Assembly: GCF_001591965.1 (NCBI RefSeq)
Contig: NZ_BCVX01000007.1
Span: 124,001-188,000 of the forward strand
Reading direction: 5' to 3'
DNA from: Lysinibacillus odysseyi 34hs-1 = NBRC 100172
GTDB taxonomy: Bacteria; Bacillota; Bacilli; Bacillales_A; Planococcaceae
DNA: 64,000 nt
The position numbers and the translations under genes are program-made. Positions 42,075 to 50,110 of the stretch are shown one piece after another. The notes under the pieces are model-generated. The model ran no database searches. It saw only the letters and a program-made list of their open reading frames with translations, and had not been told where the DNA came from. The stretch's first letter is position 1, and each line of letters begins with the position of its first letter.

Positions 42075-42676
42075 TATTCCTTACCGCAGCCTACACATCG
42101 TCTATCTGCATCTTCCATGCCATATGTACGGATCTCCTTCTCAATGCCGCATGATTGGCATATTTCAAACGAAATCTGCGGCAGGATTCCCGCTTCTGCG
42201 AGTGGAACCCAATTTCTCTCATACAATCTTTTTGTCATCCCGTAATCAATTAATATGAGGTGTCCTTCGTCATCAAGTCCGTAGTTGCCGCTATCACGAA
42301 AATCAAACCCATCCAGCTCCTTATCAAGTACGTGTAAAGCTTTTTCTAAATCAGCAGTCAAGCGGGGTTCCGCCTGTAAATTTAACTCATAGGAGCTATT
42401 ATTAATGAGCGGCAACTGTGTATAAAATGGCTGGATCGTTATGTCTTTGTTAAAATAGAGAATTGGTGCAACGTGGCTTGCTAATCCCTTCGCCTGTAAT
42501 TTTTTATAAAAAGCGTCTTCATTTTTCGTCTGAAAATAACCAATTTCATGCAAATACTCTTTAATAACAAATTGCTTGTATTTGTAAACTTTTCGAGTAG
42601 ATCCGATTCCTGCATAGTTTTTATCAATTAGGATTTTATCTAAATGGGCTAAAATATAATGTAATTCATCCTCCAT
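42074..42676 (-). CDS. Minimal kinase-like protein with C-terminal zinc ribbon
   Basis: A 200-residue protein of unusual design. GIGSTRKVYKYKQFVIKEYL (about residues 23-42) looks like a kinase glycine-rich loop plus the beta-3 VIK lysine. FDFRDSGNYGLDDEGHLILI followed by DYGM resembles a shortened catalytic loop (D-x4-N) and DFG-like metal motif. The last 35 residues hold CQSCGIEKE...RRCVGCGKE, a four-cysteine zinc ribbon. It is half the size of a usual protein kinase and lacks the large C-lobe. The target is unknown; nucleic-acid or protein binding through the ribbon is possible. I know of no named family for it. Confidence 0.55.
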   Translation of the reverse strand: MEDELHYILAHLDKILIDKNYAGIGSTRKVYKYKQFVIKEYLHEIGYFQTKNEDAFYKKLQAKGLASHVAPILYFNKDITIQPFYTQLPLINNSSYELNLQAEPRLTADLEKALHVLDKELDGFDFRDSGNYGLDDEGHLILIDYGMTKRLYERNWVPLAEAGILPQISFEICQSCGIEKEIRTYGMEDADRRCVGCGKE

Positions 42677-42756
42677 TATATACCCTCCTTCATTTTACAT
42701 ATATTTCTATTTTACGATAAATATACAGTAAAATGGAAAGGACTTTATAAATGGGT

Positions 42757-43095
42757 TTATTCGTTCGTTTCCTGTTCTTTTACTTCTAGAATTTCTCCTG
42801 TTTTAGTGGAGAATGTGATGTGCAGATAGAGGCCAAATTCACGGTCATCTTCCTTTAGCCAAAGTTTAAACGATTCCGTTGTCGTTTCATTATGCATTTC
42901 TTTTCCTATGTGTAAATAATCGATTATGGAAGCATTGGGATATTTAGCTTTCGTATGCTCCATTGCGACTTTCCCCCACTTGGCATAAGAAGGTGTAGAG
43001 ACCGCCGGCTGTTCTGCATTGATCATTGCCGGTATATACGTTATGGCAGCACCTACTGCCACTATGGCTCCAATTGCCAATGCTATTTTTCGCAT
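42757..43095 (-). CDS. Secreted DUF3889 protein
   Basis: A 112-residue exported protein. Residues 1-27 are a signal peptide (IALAIGAIVAVGAAITYIPA). The mature part has YAKWGKVAMEHTKAKYPNAS, IIDYLHIGKEMHN, TESFKLWLKEDDREFGLYLH, matching DUF3889 (YqzG/YhdC-like) proteins of Bacillus. Function unknown; the fold is thought to be small alpha/beta. GGAGAGG lies before the ATG. Divergent from the lipoprotein gene. Confidence 0.8.
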   Translation of the reverse strand: MRKIALAIGAIVAVGAAITYIPAMINAEQPAVSTPSYAKWGKVAMEHTKAKYPNASIIDYLHIGKEMHNETTTESFKLWLKEDDREFGLYLHITFSTKTGEILEVKEQETNE

Positions 43096-43293
43096 GATTG
43101 CATCCTCTCCTTTTGATTAGCATGGGGAGATTCACTTTAATCATACGGGGGATTTGTTTCACTTTTTTTCATCCCTAGGGAAAAAAGCAGGCTAGTTATT
43201 TACCATATTGAAGGTAAATACCAGGATGGTATACTTTTACATAATAATTGATCATTGCCGTCCAGTAAAAAAACTAGCGAAGGTGGGATTGGA

Positions 43294-43683
43294 GTGAGAA
43301 GAACACTCGTCATGCTGTGTGCTGTGCTATTTTTAGGAGGCTGTGTTGAAGAATCTTCAGTGTCCTATAAGGAGTTTAACGGTATAGATGAAATAGAGAA
43401 AATACCAAGGGAAATCCAAAAAGAGATTCAGCCGCAGTACACACTTCAAAAGATACAAAAAGCAGAGGGCCATTACTACATCGTTTTTTACTCTTATAAT
43501 GATGTGAAAGCAAACTATGTAATTGGAGATGAAATTTTTGAAATCCATTTAGATGAGAATCGACTCACTTATGAGGATCAGCAATTGTATATATATGAAA
43601 TAATAGTGGACAACGGACCTAAAAAAATTGAAGTGTACCTTGAAGGTGAAGCAGTGGAGTTCGATAAGCTTACTGTCATTTGA
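43294..43683 (+). CDS. Lipoprotein of unknown function (GTG start)
   Basis: A 129-residue protein beginning VRRTLVMLCAVLFLGGC; LGGC is a lipobox, so the mature protein is lipid-anchored at the outer face of the membrane from Cys17. AAGGTGGG lies six bases before the GTG at 43294, which also gives a proper signal peptide, unlike the longer ATG frame from 43255. The mature part is acidic and beta-rich, with no recognised domain. It is monocistronic. Confidence 0.7.
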   Translation: MRRTLVMLCAVLFLGGCVEESSVSYKEFNGIDEIEKIPREIQKEIQPQYTLQKIQKAEGHYYIVFYSYNDVKANYVIGDEIFEIHLDENRLTYEDQQLYIYEIIVDNGPKKIEVYLEGEAVEFDKLTVI

Positions 43684-43731
43684 AATACGATGCCGGTCAT
43701 TTCATCAGTTGTTATGCTGGAGAGCAGCCGC

Positions 43732-43770
43732 TAATACAAAATGAGCCTCCGTTAAAACATGAGGCTCATT
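43732..43770 (-). terminator. Intrinsic terminator of the EamA gene
   Basis: AATGAGCCTC (43740-43749) and GAGGCTCATT (43761-43770), a perfect ten-base stem; on the minus strand TTTTG follows. Confidence 0.8.
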
Positions 43771-43773
43771 AGA

Positions 43774-44646
43774 TCAAGCGTTGGCAATAGATTTTTTAAA
43801 GCTTGGCTTCACTTCCGCTATGATAATCGCAAAGAAAATCAGGAAGCAGCCGAAAATCATCCGACCCGTCAGGATTTCATTCAAAATCAGGACAGAGCAT
43901 AAAGTTCCGAAAATAGATTCTGTAGAAAGGATTAAAGCAGATTTTGTTGGATCTGCATACTGCATACCGATATTTTGACATACATAGGCAACAAGCGTAC
44001 AGAATACAGCAAGATAAGCTATCGTCAGCATGCCTTCTGTGCTGGCAGATGTCGGTATTTCTCCAAACGCTATGACACCGATCCAGCTTAAAATCGAAGC
44101 AGCGAAAAATTGGATGATTGTTAACGCTAGTGCATCTTCTTTTTTTACAAACACATTTGTATAAAAAATATCAAACGCAAATGCAATTGCGCAAAGGATG
44201 GAAAGCATATCTCCTACGTTTATCGTAAACGAATCCTGCAGCGAGAGAAAACCAATTCCGATAATGGCCATCACAGCAGCCATAATTTCAAATCGGTCAA
44301 ATCGCCGTTTGTAAATCACATAGGCAATGATCGGTACAACAATTACATTGATTGCAGTTAAAAAGGCGTTTTTTGAAGGGGTTGTGTAATTGAGCCCTAA
44401 CGTTTGCAACGCAAATGCGATAAATAATATAGCTCCTAAAATTGAACCCTTCCAAAATACACTCTTAGAAACGAGCTTTAATTTCTTGTGGAAAATGAGA
44501 GCTAATAATATAGTAGCAAATGTAAAACGGAGCGCCATTAATTGGAGAACCGTCCAATGCTCTAACCCCATCGCCATTCCGACAAAGCCGCTTCCCCACA
44601 TAATGGCGGTGATGAGCATCAGCAGCTCACCTTTATATTTCCTCAT
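43774..44646 (-). CDS. EamA/DMT-family transporter
   Basis: A 290-residue drug/metabolite transporter with ten membrane helices in two EamA repeats (residues about 5-135 and 145-280). LMLITAIMWGSGFVGMAMGL and AFCTLVAYVCQNIGMQYADP, TKSALILSTESIFGTLCSVL are characteristic. It probably exports amino acids or other small metabolites. AGAGAGGTGTTAC precedes the ATG; a terminator follows four bases after the stop. Confidence 0.9.
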   Translation of the reverse strand: MRKYKGELLMLITAIMWGSGFVGMAMGLEHWTVLQLMALRFTFATILLALIFHKKLKLVSKSVFWKGSILGAILFIAFALQTLGLNYTTPSKNAFLTAINVIVVPIIAYVIYKRRFDRFEIMAAVMAIIGIGFLSLQDSFTINVGDMLSILCAIAFAFDIFYTNVFVKKEDALALTIIQFFAASILSWIGVIAFGEIPTSASTEGMLTIAYLAVFCTLVAYVCQNIGMQYADPTKSALILSTESIFGTLCSVLILNEILTGRMIFGCFLIFFAIIIAEVKPSFKKSIANA

Positions 44647-45024
44647 GTAACACCTCTCTGTTTATGATAGCCACGCTATGTATTCATGAAAAAGTCCATT
44701 TTGCCGCCGCTATCATCTATGTATTTTATTGTTATAATTAATATACACAGGATAGTATATTAATTCAATGCTCTTCTTTCTATTTGACTTAAAAGTTCAA
44801 ACAAATGGCCTCGCAAACAGAAAGATGCTCCCTCTTTCTCCTTTTTTTGCATCTTAAAAACATCCCTAATTTACGTTTGACCTTAAACTAACTGCAAATA
44901 ATAAGACTATGCTAAAAAGTATTGAACAAGGATATTGTACAACATTAGCCCTATCTGTTTAAGAACCATGTTTCCGTATGATGAACGAAATATTATGATA
45001 CAGAATACTAATTTCTTTTGATAA

Positions 45025-45240
45025 CCTTTATTAAACAATGAAAAAAATTCTACTGAAAGAATGTTTAAAATCTAGATTGTGGGTACTTATACTATAGATT
45101 ATCTTGAAAACCATCGCTTTGACCAAATTTTTTAAAATGACGGAGAAGTAAGTTCTCAAGAATATATTATTTTAATAAATAATAGAATAGAGAAACGGAA
45201 CAGTATATACTTAAATCTTCTCTCATTTGTTATTGAATGA
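45025..45240 (+). pseudogene. Decayed plus-strand gene with two in-frame stops
   Basis: A single frame reads NNEKNSTERMFKI-stop-IVGTYTIDYLENHRFDQIF-stop-NDGEVSSQEYIILINNRIEK and on to a final stop. The composition is protein-like, with only point stops interrupting. Family not recognised. The first part of the 580-base gap (44650-45020) is AT-rich with nothing supportable. Confidence 0.4.
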
Positions 45241-45268
45241 TTTGGAGATAGATAAAGGAGGAAAATGG

Positions 45269-45826
45269 TTGGTTTACTTAAAATTAGTGAAGCATGATCA
45301 GAAATATGCGGAGGAGATGTCGAGACTTACATCTGATTGGCGGGTAAAGGATGCTCTCGGTTTAAATGAGAAGCAAATTTCCTTACAGGGAACTCAGGAT
45401 TATATTGATTTTATCCTGCATGAAGAAAAGCAATTTAAACAATTATCCAGAGTGATGCTGAATAAAGAAGATCAATTAATCGGGGTTATCACGTTAAAGT
45501 CTATTTCTCCCTATAGTAAAACGGCTCATATCGGTACGTGGATCGCTGCACCGTACTGGGGAAAAGGATATAACGAGCTGGCAAAAAAAATGATTTTAAC
45601 CATTGCCTTTAAGGAGATGGGCTTAAAATATGTATTTGCCGGTGCAACTGTTGATAATGTTCGTTCACAAAAAGCACAAATCAAGCTGCCTTACATGTTA
45701 ATAGATGTAGGAGCGCAGTTTCCGGATGAGCTTGAGAAAATCGAGGCAGAGACACATAGCAAGTGTATTCTGAATGTTATTACGAGAGAGCTATTTTTAG
45801 AGTATCTGCAATCCAGCAGTCTGTAA
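45269..45826 (+). CDS. GNAT acetyltransferase (TTG start)
   Basis: A 185-residue RimJ-like acetyltransferase: AHIGTWIAAPYWGKGYNELA, KMILTIAFKEMGLKYVFAGA and VDNVRSQKAQIKLPYM are motifs A and B. AAAGGAGGAAAATGG precedes a TTG at 45269 with seven-base spacing; the earlier TTG-initiated frame from 45227 has no site. The loop normally reading N-x-x-S is NVRS here, as expected. Substrate unknown. Confidence 0.8.
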   Translation: MVYLKLVKHDQKYAEEMSRLTSDWRVKDALGLNEKQISLQGTQDYIDFILHEEKQFKQLSRVMLNKEDQLIGVITLKSISPYSKTAHIGTWIAAPYWGKGYNELAKKMILTIAFKEMGLKYVFAGATVDNVRSQKAQIKLPYMLIDVGAQFPDELEKIEAETHSKCILNVITRELFLEYLQSSSL

Positions 45827-45922
45827 GCTCATGCAGTTTTGTTTACAAGCTAATTTGAATACCTATCTCAACTAGAGATCGGTGTTCATTCACTAGCAGG
45901 CGAAAACACCCCGAAGGATGTT

Positions 45923-46219
45923 CTAATCTGCCAATAACCGGTAAAGTCCATGCTCAATTTTTTCTTCATAATCTACTGTGTATTTGGCTTCAAATTGTGT
46001 AATATTCTCAATTACCGATACCTCCGCATCATCAATACAAATATATCCAGTCTCCCCTTCTTCGCTTCGTATCACCCATTGTTCAAAATCCTTCGTCATA
46101 TCAGGAGCGATATTATTTTTCCCGAAGTAATCCAGCACCCGGTCAATCGATTTTCCAGGAAAGATCTTTTCTTCTACTACTTTTCCCCTTTTTACTACCC
46201 TCATTGTTACTGTCATCAT
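45923..46219 (-). CDS. Hypothetical small acidic protein
   Basis: A 98-residue protein: RVVKRGKVVEEKIFPGKSID near the start, WVIRSEEGETGYICIDDAEV in the middle, VDYEEKIEHGLYRLLAD at the end. No signal or membrane helix. AGGAGGTTGTA precedes two adjacent ATGs. Family not recognised. Confidence 0.6.
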   Translation of the reverse strand: MMTVTMRVVKRGKVVEEKIFPGKSIDRVLDYFGKNNIAPDMTKDFEQWVIRSEEGETGYICIDDAEVSVIENITQFEAKYTVDYEEKIEHGLYRLLAD

Positions 46220-46438
46220 TACAACCTCCTGTTTTAAATCTATATAGCTTGTTTTCTATTCAAATTCCTCATTGAATAGAAGCTTAAACATACCGATTCT
46301 TTCTTTTCTCCTTTTTAAGAGGACTTTCGATAGCCGATGAGGAAATATAAATATGTAAAGAAATGTAATAAACGTTTTGGAGAATTCTAGCTGGTTTTTG
46401 TATAAATGACACTACATAGTGAGATGGAGGTGAATAAC

Positions 46439-46943
46439 ATGACAGAGCAGGTGTTTCAAGAGGCGAGGGCCTTTACGGCCAGGGCGAGAAAGCTCGGGCA
46501 ATCTCTCATTGGAAGGACAGCAACAAGTGAGGAAATTGATCTTTTACATATGAATTTTGGTTTCCGGCTTCCCGATTGGTACAGACATTTAATTGCTGAA
46601 GTTCCGCTCATTCATACGGAGGTGGGCTGGCAGGCAGATGAACCTGGTGAAAATACAAATGGCATTGCCTGTATGGAGATTTACGAACCAAGAGATATGA
46701 TATATGAATCATTCAAGGCTTATCCAGGTATACAAATTTTAAGGTATGGTTATGTTTGTATCGGTGGAGATCCTACGGGCTCGGGGGGACCCTTATTTTG
46801 TTCATTTTGAATCCAATCAATCGGCAGTTTATCAAATATATCAACATGCCGGTGATAACCCTGACAGGATTTTAAACAAATGCAGAGTCCAGGTTGCTGC
46901 TTGTTTGGAGGACTTCTTTAAAAACGGTATTGTTTTAGAATGA
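46439..46943 (+). pseudogene. SMI1/KNR4-family protein, frameshifted at a G-run
   Basis: Two frames make one SMI1/KNR4 protein of about 167 residues. The first (from the ATG at 46439, after GGAGGTG) has NFGFRLPDWYRHLIAEVPLI, MEIYEPRDM and YVCIGGDPTGSG. The second continues from about 46789 with DPYFVHFESNQSAVYQIYQH and ends in a normal C-terminal helix at 46943. GDPYFV-H is the conserved family motif and is restored by removing one G from the six-G run at 46783-46788. Many SMI1/KNR4 proteins are immunity proteins of contact-dependent toxins. It could be a true frameshift, slippage-regulated, or a base-call error. Confidence 0.75.
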
Positions 46944-46985
46944 ATAGTGTGTTCAATTACGAAAGCTTTTCAAGAGGGGGGAATC

Positions 46986-47231
46986 ATGATATTCATTTTG
47001 TTTATGCTTGTTAATCTGGTTTTTATCGCTGTGCAAGTAACAATTAGTAGGAAAAGTTTATATAAATATAGCTTTATTATTACAATTTTCTATACTCTTT
47101 GGGTGAAATGGATGGCTTCATATGTGGATTTCATAGTGATCGGCTATCTCATTTGTTTACTTTTTTGGATGATGTCTATCGCCTGCTATAATATGAGATC
47201 CCGTTTTTGGCAAAAAGGAGAAAACGCATAA
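46986..47231 (+). CDS. Small membrane protein
   Basis: An 81-residue protein with two to three membrane helices (MIFILFMLVNLVFIAVQVTI, SFIITIFYTLWVKW, FIVIGYLICLLFWMMSIACY). AGAGGGGG lies six bases before the ATG at 46986, which decides the start. It follows the SMI1/KNR4 gene by 42 bases and may be co-transcribed. Function unknown. Confidence 0.6.
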   Translation: MIFILFMLVNLVFIAVQVTISRKSLYKYSFIITIFYTLWVKWMASYVDFIVIGYLICLLFWMMSIACYNMRSRFWQKGENA

Positions 47232-47266
47232 AAAAACACCGTACAGCCATTTATGACCATACGGTG
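47228..47266 (-). terminator. Hairpin terminator
   Basis: CACCGTA (47237-47243) and TACGGTG (47260-47266); TTTTTTT follows on the minus strand. It probably ends the minus-strand unit starting at 48579. Confidence 0.6.
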
Positions 47267-47355
47267 CGCCCTCATAATGCATGAGTGACGAAGTACTGTT
47301 GTATTATATCATGAAGCAGTTTATATACCTATTATTATAACCTGACTCTACTAAA

Positions 47356-47637
47356 TTAGTTTTTATATATTTCATTTGAAGAAAGCCAATCCATAAATTG
47401 ACGATACGGATAATAGGTTGTTCCCTTTAATACAATTTTAGGGGCACTTGGATTTTTTTCAAGCAGCTCCTGCAGTGCTTCTCTATCCAAGCTGATGTAA
47501 TAATGTAAATCGCTCTCTTTTATAAGAGTGCGGTAGCCGCTTCCTTTCGTGCCCCCATTCATATTTTTTAATCCATCTCCTATAAAATAACCTAAAGCAG
47601 CAAGTCCCACGGCAAACCAGAAAAAGCTGATATCCAT
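47356..47637 (-). CDS. Membrane-anchored small protein with a DNA-binding-like tail
   Basis: A 93-residue protein: one N-terminal helix (FFWFAVGLAALGYFIGDGL), a Gly/Asn linker, then DLHYYISLDREALQELLEKN and APKIVLKGTTYYPYRQFMDW. The C-terminal part resembles excisionase/helix-turn-helix folds in its pattern, but the membrane anchor makes that uncertain. AGGAGG precedes the ATG. Family not recognised. Confidence 0.55.
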   Translation of the reverse strand: MDISFFWFAVGLAALGYFIGDGLKNMNGGTKGSGYRTLIKESDLHYYISLDREALQELLEKNPSAPKIVLKGTTYYPYRQFMDWLSSNEIYKN

Positions 47638-47677
47638 TGTTATTTCCTCCTTTGTATTTTTCTAACAGTAAGTATAA

Positions 47678-48358
47678 TTATTTTCCTTTTACGCTACGGA
47701 TGTACTGGATATTGGTAAATAAGAGTACAGCTGCAATGACGATAATGCCAAATAGCTGAGATGCACCAGTTGCAAGTGAATAGAACAATAGAAGAAGTAT
47801 ACCGACAAACAGCAGTAAGTTAACTGAATTAAAGCTTTTGTATAAACCCTTCAGCATTACATGCCTTTCTCCCTCATCAGACATTTCCAGCAGTTTTTTC
47901 GCGTAGTCCTTGTCATCTGTAGCAGGCAATGGCCGTTCCGGATAGACCGCTTTTAAGAGTGTCGGCATAATCAATGATAGTAAAGTGATGATAGCTAGAA
48001 ATACACCGCTTGTGACGATCATCCATAAAGGTTGTTCCGTTAATGTACTTGTACAGGCAAGTAAAAGGTTGACGATTAAGGCTGACTGAGCAAATAGCGA
48101 AAAGTCGCTGAATTTTTTGTACTTCCATTCATCCAGTGCATCTTCTTCCTCCCCGGAAACTTCTTTTTTTGCTGTCTGTTTGATTAAAACATAGTATACA
48201 ACCGTCGCTATAATAAGCCCCGCTCCTATCAATAATAAGGCGACGTTCAATTCAAATGAATAGCGGGCAAATGGAAGCTTGATGTTTCCGTTCATAATGG
48301 CGAATGTCCCCAAAAAACCGATAAGCCCTCCAATGAATCCCTGACCAATCCGCTTCAT
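47678..48358 (-). CDS. DUF3169-family membrane protein
   Basis: A 226-residue protein with six membrane helices in three pairs, matching DUF3169, and an acidic segment (GEEEDALDEWKYKKFSDFSL) in the first large loop. Its ATG overlaps the stop codon of the upstream XRE regulator by four bases (ATGA), the usual arrangement for this family, so expression is coupled to the regulator. Function unknown; similar pairs in Bacillus respond to envelope or osmotic conditions. Confidence 0.8.
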   Translation of the reverse strand: MKRIGQGFIGGLIGFLGTFAIMNGNIKLPFARYSFELNVALLLIGAGLIIATVVYYVLIKQTAKKEVSGEEEDALDEWKYKKFSDFSLFAQSALIVNLLLACTSTLTEQPLWMIVTSGVFLAIITLLSLIMPTLLKAVYPERPLPATDDKDYAKKLLEMSDEGERHVMLKGLYKSFNSVNLLLFVGILLLLFYSLATGASQLFGIIVIAAVLLFTNIQYIRSVKGK

Positions 48359-48579
48359 TCTACTTCCTCCTTGTCAAAAATAAAAATGCTTTCTATAGGC
48401 TCGTTAAATATTCTGGCCATCCGGACAGCGATCAGCAAGGAAGGGACAAATTCTTCACGCTCAATAAGGCTGACTGTCTGTCGTGAAACCTTTGCACGCT
48501 TTGCCAGCTCGGTCTGGTTCATTCCGTCCCGTGCCCTTAGTTCCTTGAGTCTTGTTTTCACTACTCTCACCTCTCCCAC
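48355..48579 (-). CDS. XRE-family transcriptional regulator
   Basis: A 74-residue Cro/CI-type regulator that is nearly all helix-turn-helix: RLKELRARDGMNQTELAKRA, KVSRQTVSLIEREEFVPSLL, IAVRMARIFNEPIESIFIF. This is the minimal YgzD/YvaO-like type. The 50-bp perfect-armed palindrome that begins ten bases upstream is its probable operator. It heads the operon with DUF3169. Confidence 0.9.
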   Translation of the reverse strand: MGEVRVVKTRLKELRARDGMNQTELAKRAKVSRQTVSLIEREEFVPSLLIAVRMARIFNEPIESIFIFDKEEVE

Positions 48580-48588
48580 GTATTGTAA

Positions 48589-48638
48589 ACTGTATTTTTC
48601 ATTTTGACAAGTATATTTGTCAAAATGAAAAATACAGT
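48589..48638. promoter_or_regulatory. 50-bp palindrome upstream of the XRE regulator
   Basis: Twenty-two-base perfect arms: ACTGTATTTTTC plus ATTTTGACAA (48589-48610), a six-base centre GTATAT, and TTGTCAAAAT plus GAAAAATACAGT (48617-48638). It lies ten bases before the start codon. Candidate autoregulatory operator; as RNA it would form a long stem that could hide translation signals. Confidence 0.75.
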
Positions 48639-48744
48639 AGTCAACCCCTCCCTTTGTTGGGTAAATTAGATGATTTTAAATAAGCAGAAAAGAAACCATG
48701 TGGAAATCATCAACATCGCTTCTTAGTATTCATAAAGAAAGCCG

Positions 48745-48779
48745 GAATAAAAAACAAGCACAGGCTACCCCGTGCTTGT
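48745..48779 (-). terminator. Intrinsic terminator of the DedA gene
   Basis: ACAAGCAC (48754-48761) and GTGCTTGT (48772-48779); TTTTTTATT follows on the minus strand. Confidence 0.85.
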
Positions 48780-48792
48780 CAATTCCCAATTT

Positions 48793-49398
48793 TTATTTTC
48801 TTGTGCTGTAAAATTTATATAGAAAATAACTACCAAATACAATGACCGGGATAAATAGGTAATATTTATAGCGATTAAACATATCTAAAATCACAGACCA
48901 GTTATCCCCTGCCAATGCTCCGAGCACAATGAGTATCGTATTCCATAAAACTGTTCCTAACACCGTATATGTAATAAAAGGTAGTAAGGGCATCCTGGCA
49001 ACTCCCGCTGGTATGGAAATCAAACTGCGGATTACCGGGATAAAGCGGCAAAAGAATACCGTCAAATAACCACGCCGCTGAAACCAGTCTACCGAACGGT
49101 CAATATCTCTTGGCTTTAAACGTAGAAATGTCCCTAATTTACCGGCTAGTATTTTTTTTAGCAGCGATAGGCTAACAAGCTTGCCTATATAGTATAAACA
49201 GATGGCCCCAGCTACTGAACCAATGGTAGAACTCATAATCACTCCCGGAACAGTCATATTTGTGCGTGTTGTCATAAATCCACCAAACGTCAAAATGAAT
49301 TCTGATGGAATGGGAGGAAACAGATTCTCCAACGCAACTAAAAATGCTACACCGAAGTATCCCCAGTTGTTCATTAAGTCCGTTATCCATTCTTCCAT
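48793..49398 (-). CDS. DedA-family membrane protein
   Basis: A 201-residue protein with about five membrane segments, two of them re-entrant. VALENLFPPIPSEFILTFGG near residue 22 and the arginine-containing FCRFIPVIRSLISIPAGVAR near residue 115 are DedA/VTT-domain signatures. Members act as proton-coupled lipid-carrier translocases (C55-P or phosphatidylethanolamine flippases in characterised cases) and affect envelope stress tolerance. It is monocistronic. Confidence 0.9.
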   Translation of the reverse strand: MEEWITDLMNNWGYFGVAFLVALENLFPPIPSEFILTFGGFMTTRTNMTVPGVIMSSTIGSVAGAICLYYIGKLVSLSLLKKILAGKLGTFLRLKPRDIDRSVDWFQRRGYLTVFFCRFIPVIRSLISIPAGVARMPLLPFITYTVLGTVLWNTILIVLGALAGDNWSVILDMFNRYKYYLFIPVIVFGSYFLYKFYSTRK

Positions 49399-49599
49399 AA
49401 ATATTTCCCACTACTTTCTCCTACAGCATAATGTTTTGCGCTTCCCTACTCGCATTTTAGATCAACAGAAGCTGTATTATTTTCCCGGTTAACTTGTGAA
49501 TTTGATACTCTTCCCTTTTGTTTTCCATGAAGTACGAAATAAAACAGCAGTCATCAATATGCAATCATGCCTATTTTATGTCCAAGCCTTAAAAGTTAG

Positions 49600-49697
49600 A
49601 CATAGTGATCCTTTATACAGTGGAAAATGGACTGTATGAAAGGGGTGAAGGCTCCCGTAGAAGAAATTTTCTGAGCGGGACGCATATCCCTCACCAA
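49600..49697 (+). ncRNA. Possible structured leader RNA upstream of the PadR operon
   Basis: Three pairings can be drawn. Hairpin A: CTTTATACAGT (49611-49621) with ACTGTATGAAAG (49631-49642), one bulge. An outer stem GGTGA (49644-49648) with TCACC (49691-49695) encloses hairpin B: CCCG/CGGG extended by AGAA/TTCT (49654-49679). The GC content and purine runs (GGGGTGAAGGCTCCCG) stand out against the AT-rich flanks. I know no riboswitch with this sequence. It ends 30 bases before the PadR operator-like repeat. The AT-rich part before 49600 shows nothing. Confidence 0.35.
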
Positions 49698-49724
49698 TAT
49701 AGTGTATGAAGCATAGTATAAGTT

Positions 49725-49737
49725 ACATAGTATATGT
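49725..49737. promoter_or_regulatory. PadR-type operator candidate
   Basis: ACATA-GTA-TATGT, the ATGT/ACAT type of palindrome bound by PadR proteins, 26 bases before the PadR start, with further AT-rich ATAGT repeats around it (49699-49747). Confidence 0.5.
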
Positions 49738-49762
49738 CATATAGTAAGGCGAGAGGTGAATT

Positions 49763-50110
49763 ATGAATACATTACTGAATTCCATGTTAATCGAGCTAAG
49801 AAGAGGCACCTTAACGTTAGCCGTGTTAAGTCGGCTGCAGGTGCCCCGCTATGGTTATTCTCTTGTTCAGCTGCTGGAGCAATCAGGGATAGCGATCGAT
49901 CAAAGCACACTATACCCCCTACTTCGAAGATTAGAAAAGCAGGGTCTTGTAACGAGCAGCTGGGATAACTCAGACAGCAGGCCACGGAAATACTATGTAC
50001 TAAGCGAGGAAGGCACATCGATATTTGACCAGCTAAAACAGGAATGGCTTGCCCATTCGGGGAAGCTGTTGCACATACTGAACGAGGAGGAACATCATGG
50101 GGTTGATTGA
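49763..50110 (+). CDS. PadR-family transcriptional regulator
   Basis: A 115-residue winged-helix regulator: LRRGTLTLAVLSRLQVPRYG, YSLVQLLEQSGIAIDQSTLY, PLLRRLEKQGLVTSSWDNSD, SRPRKYYVLSEEG. This is the classical PadR core with a short C-terminal dimerisation helix. GAGAGGTG precedes the ATG. It overlaps the next gene by 14 bases. PadR-HAAS pairs are standard in Bacillota: the regulator represses the pair and a membrane partner senses the envelope. Confidence 0.9.
   Translation: MNTLLNSMLIELRRGTLTLAVLSRLQVPRYGYSLVQLLEQSGIAIDQSTLYPLLRRLEKQGLVTSSWDNSDSRPRKYYVLSEEGTSIFDQLKQEWLAHSGKLLHILNEEEHHGVD

Noticed and set aside
44650-45020. AT-rich gap considered for a riboswitch or small RNA
   Set aside because: No stable pairing or conserved-looking element was found; only scattered short inverted repeats.
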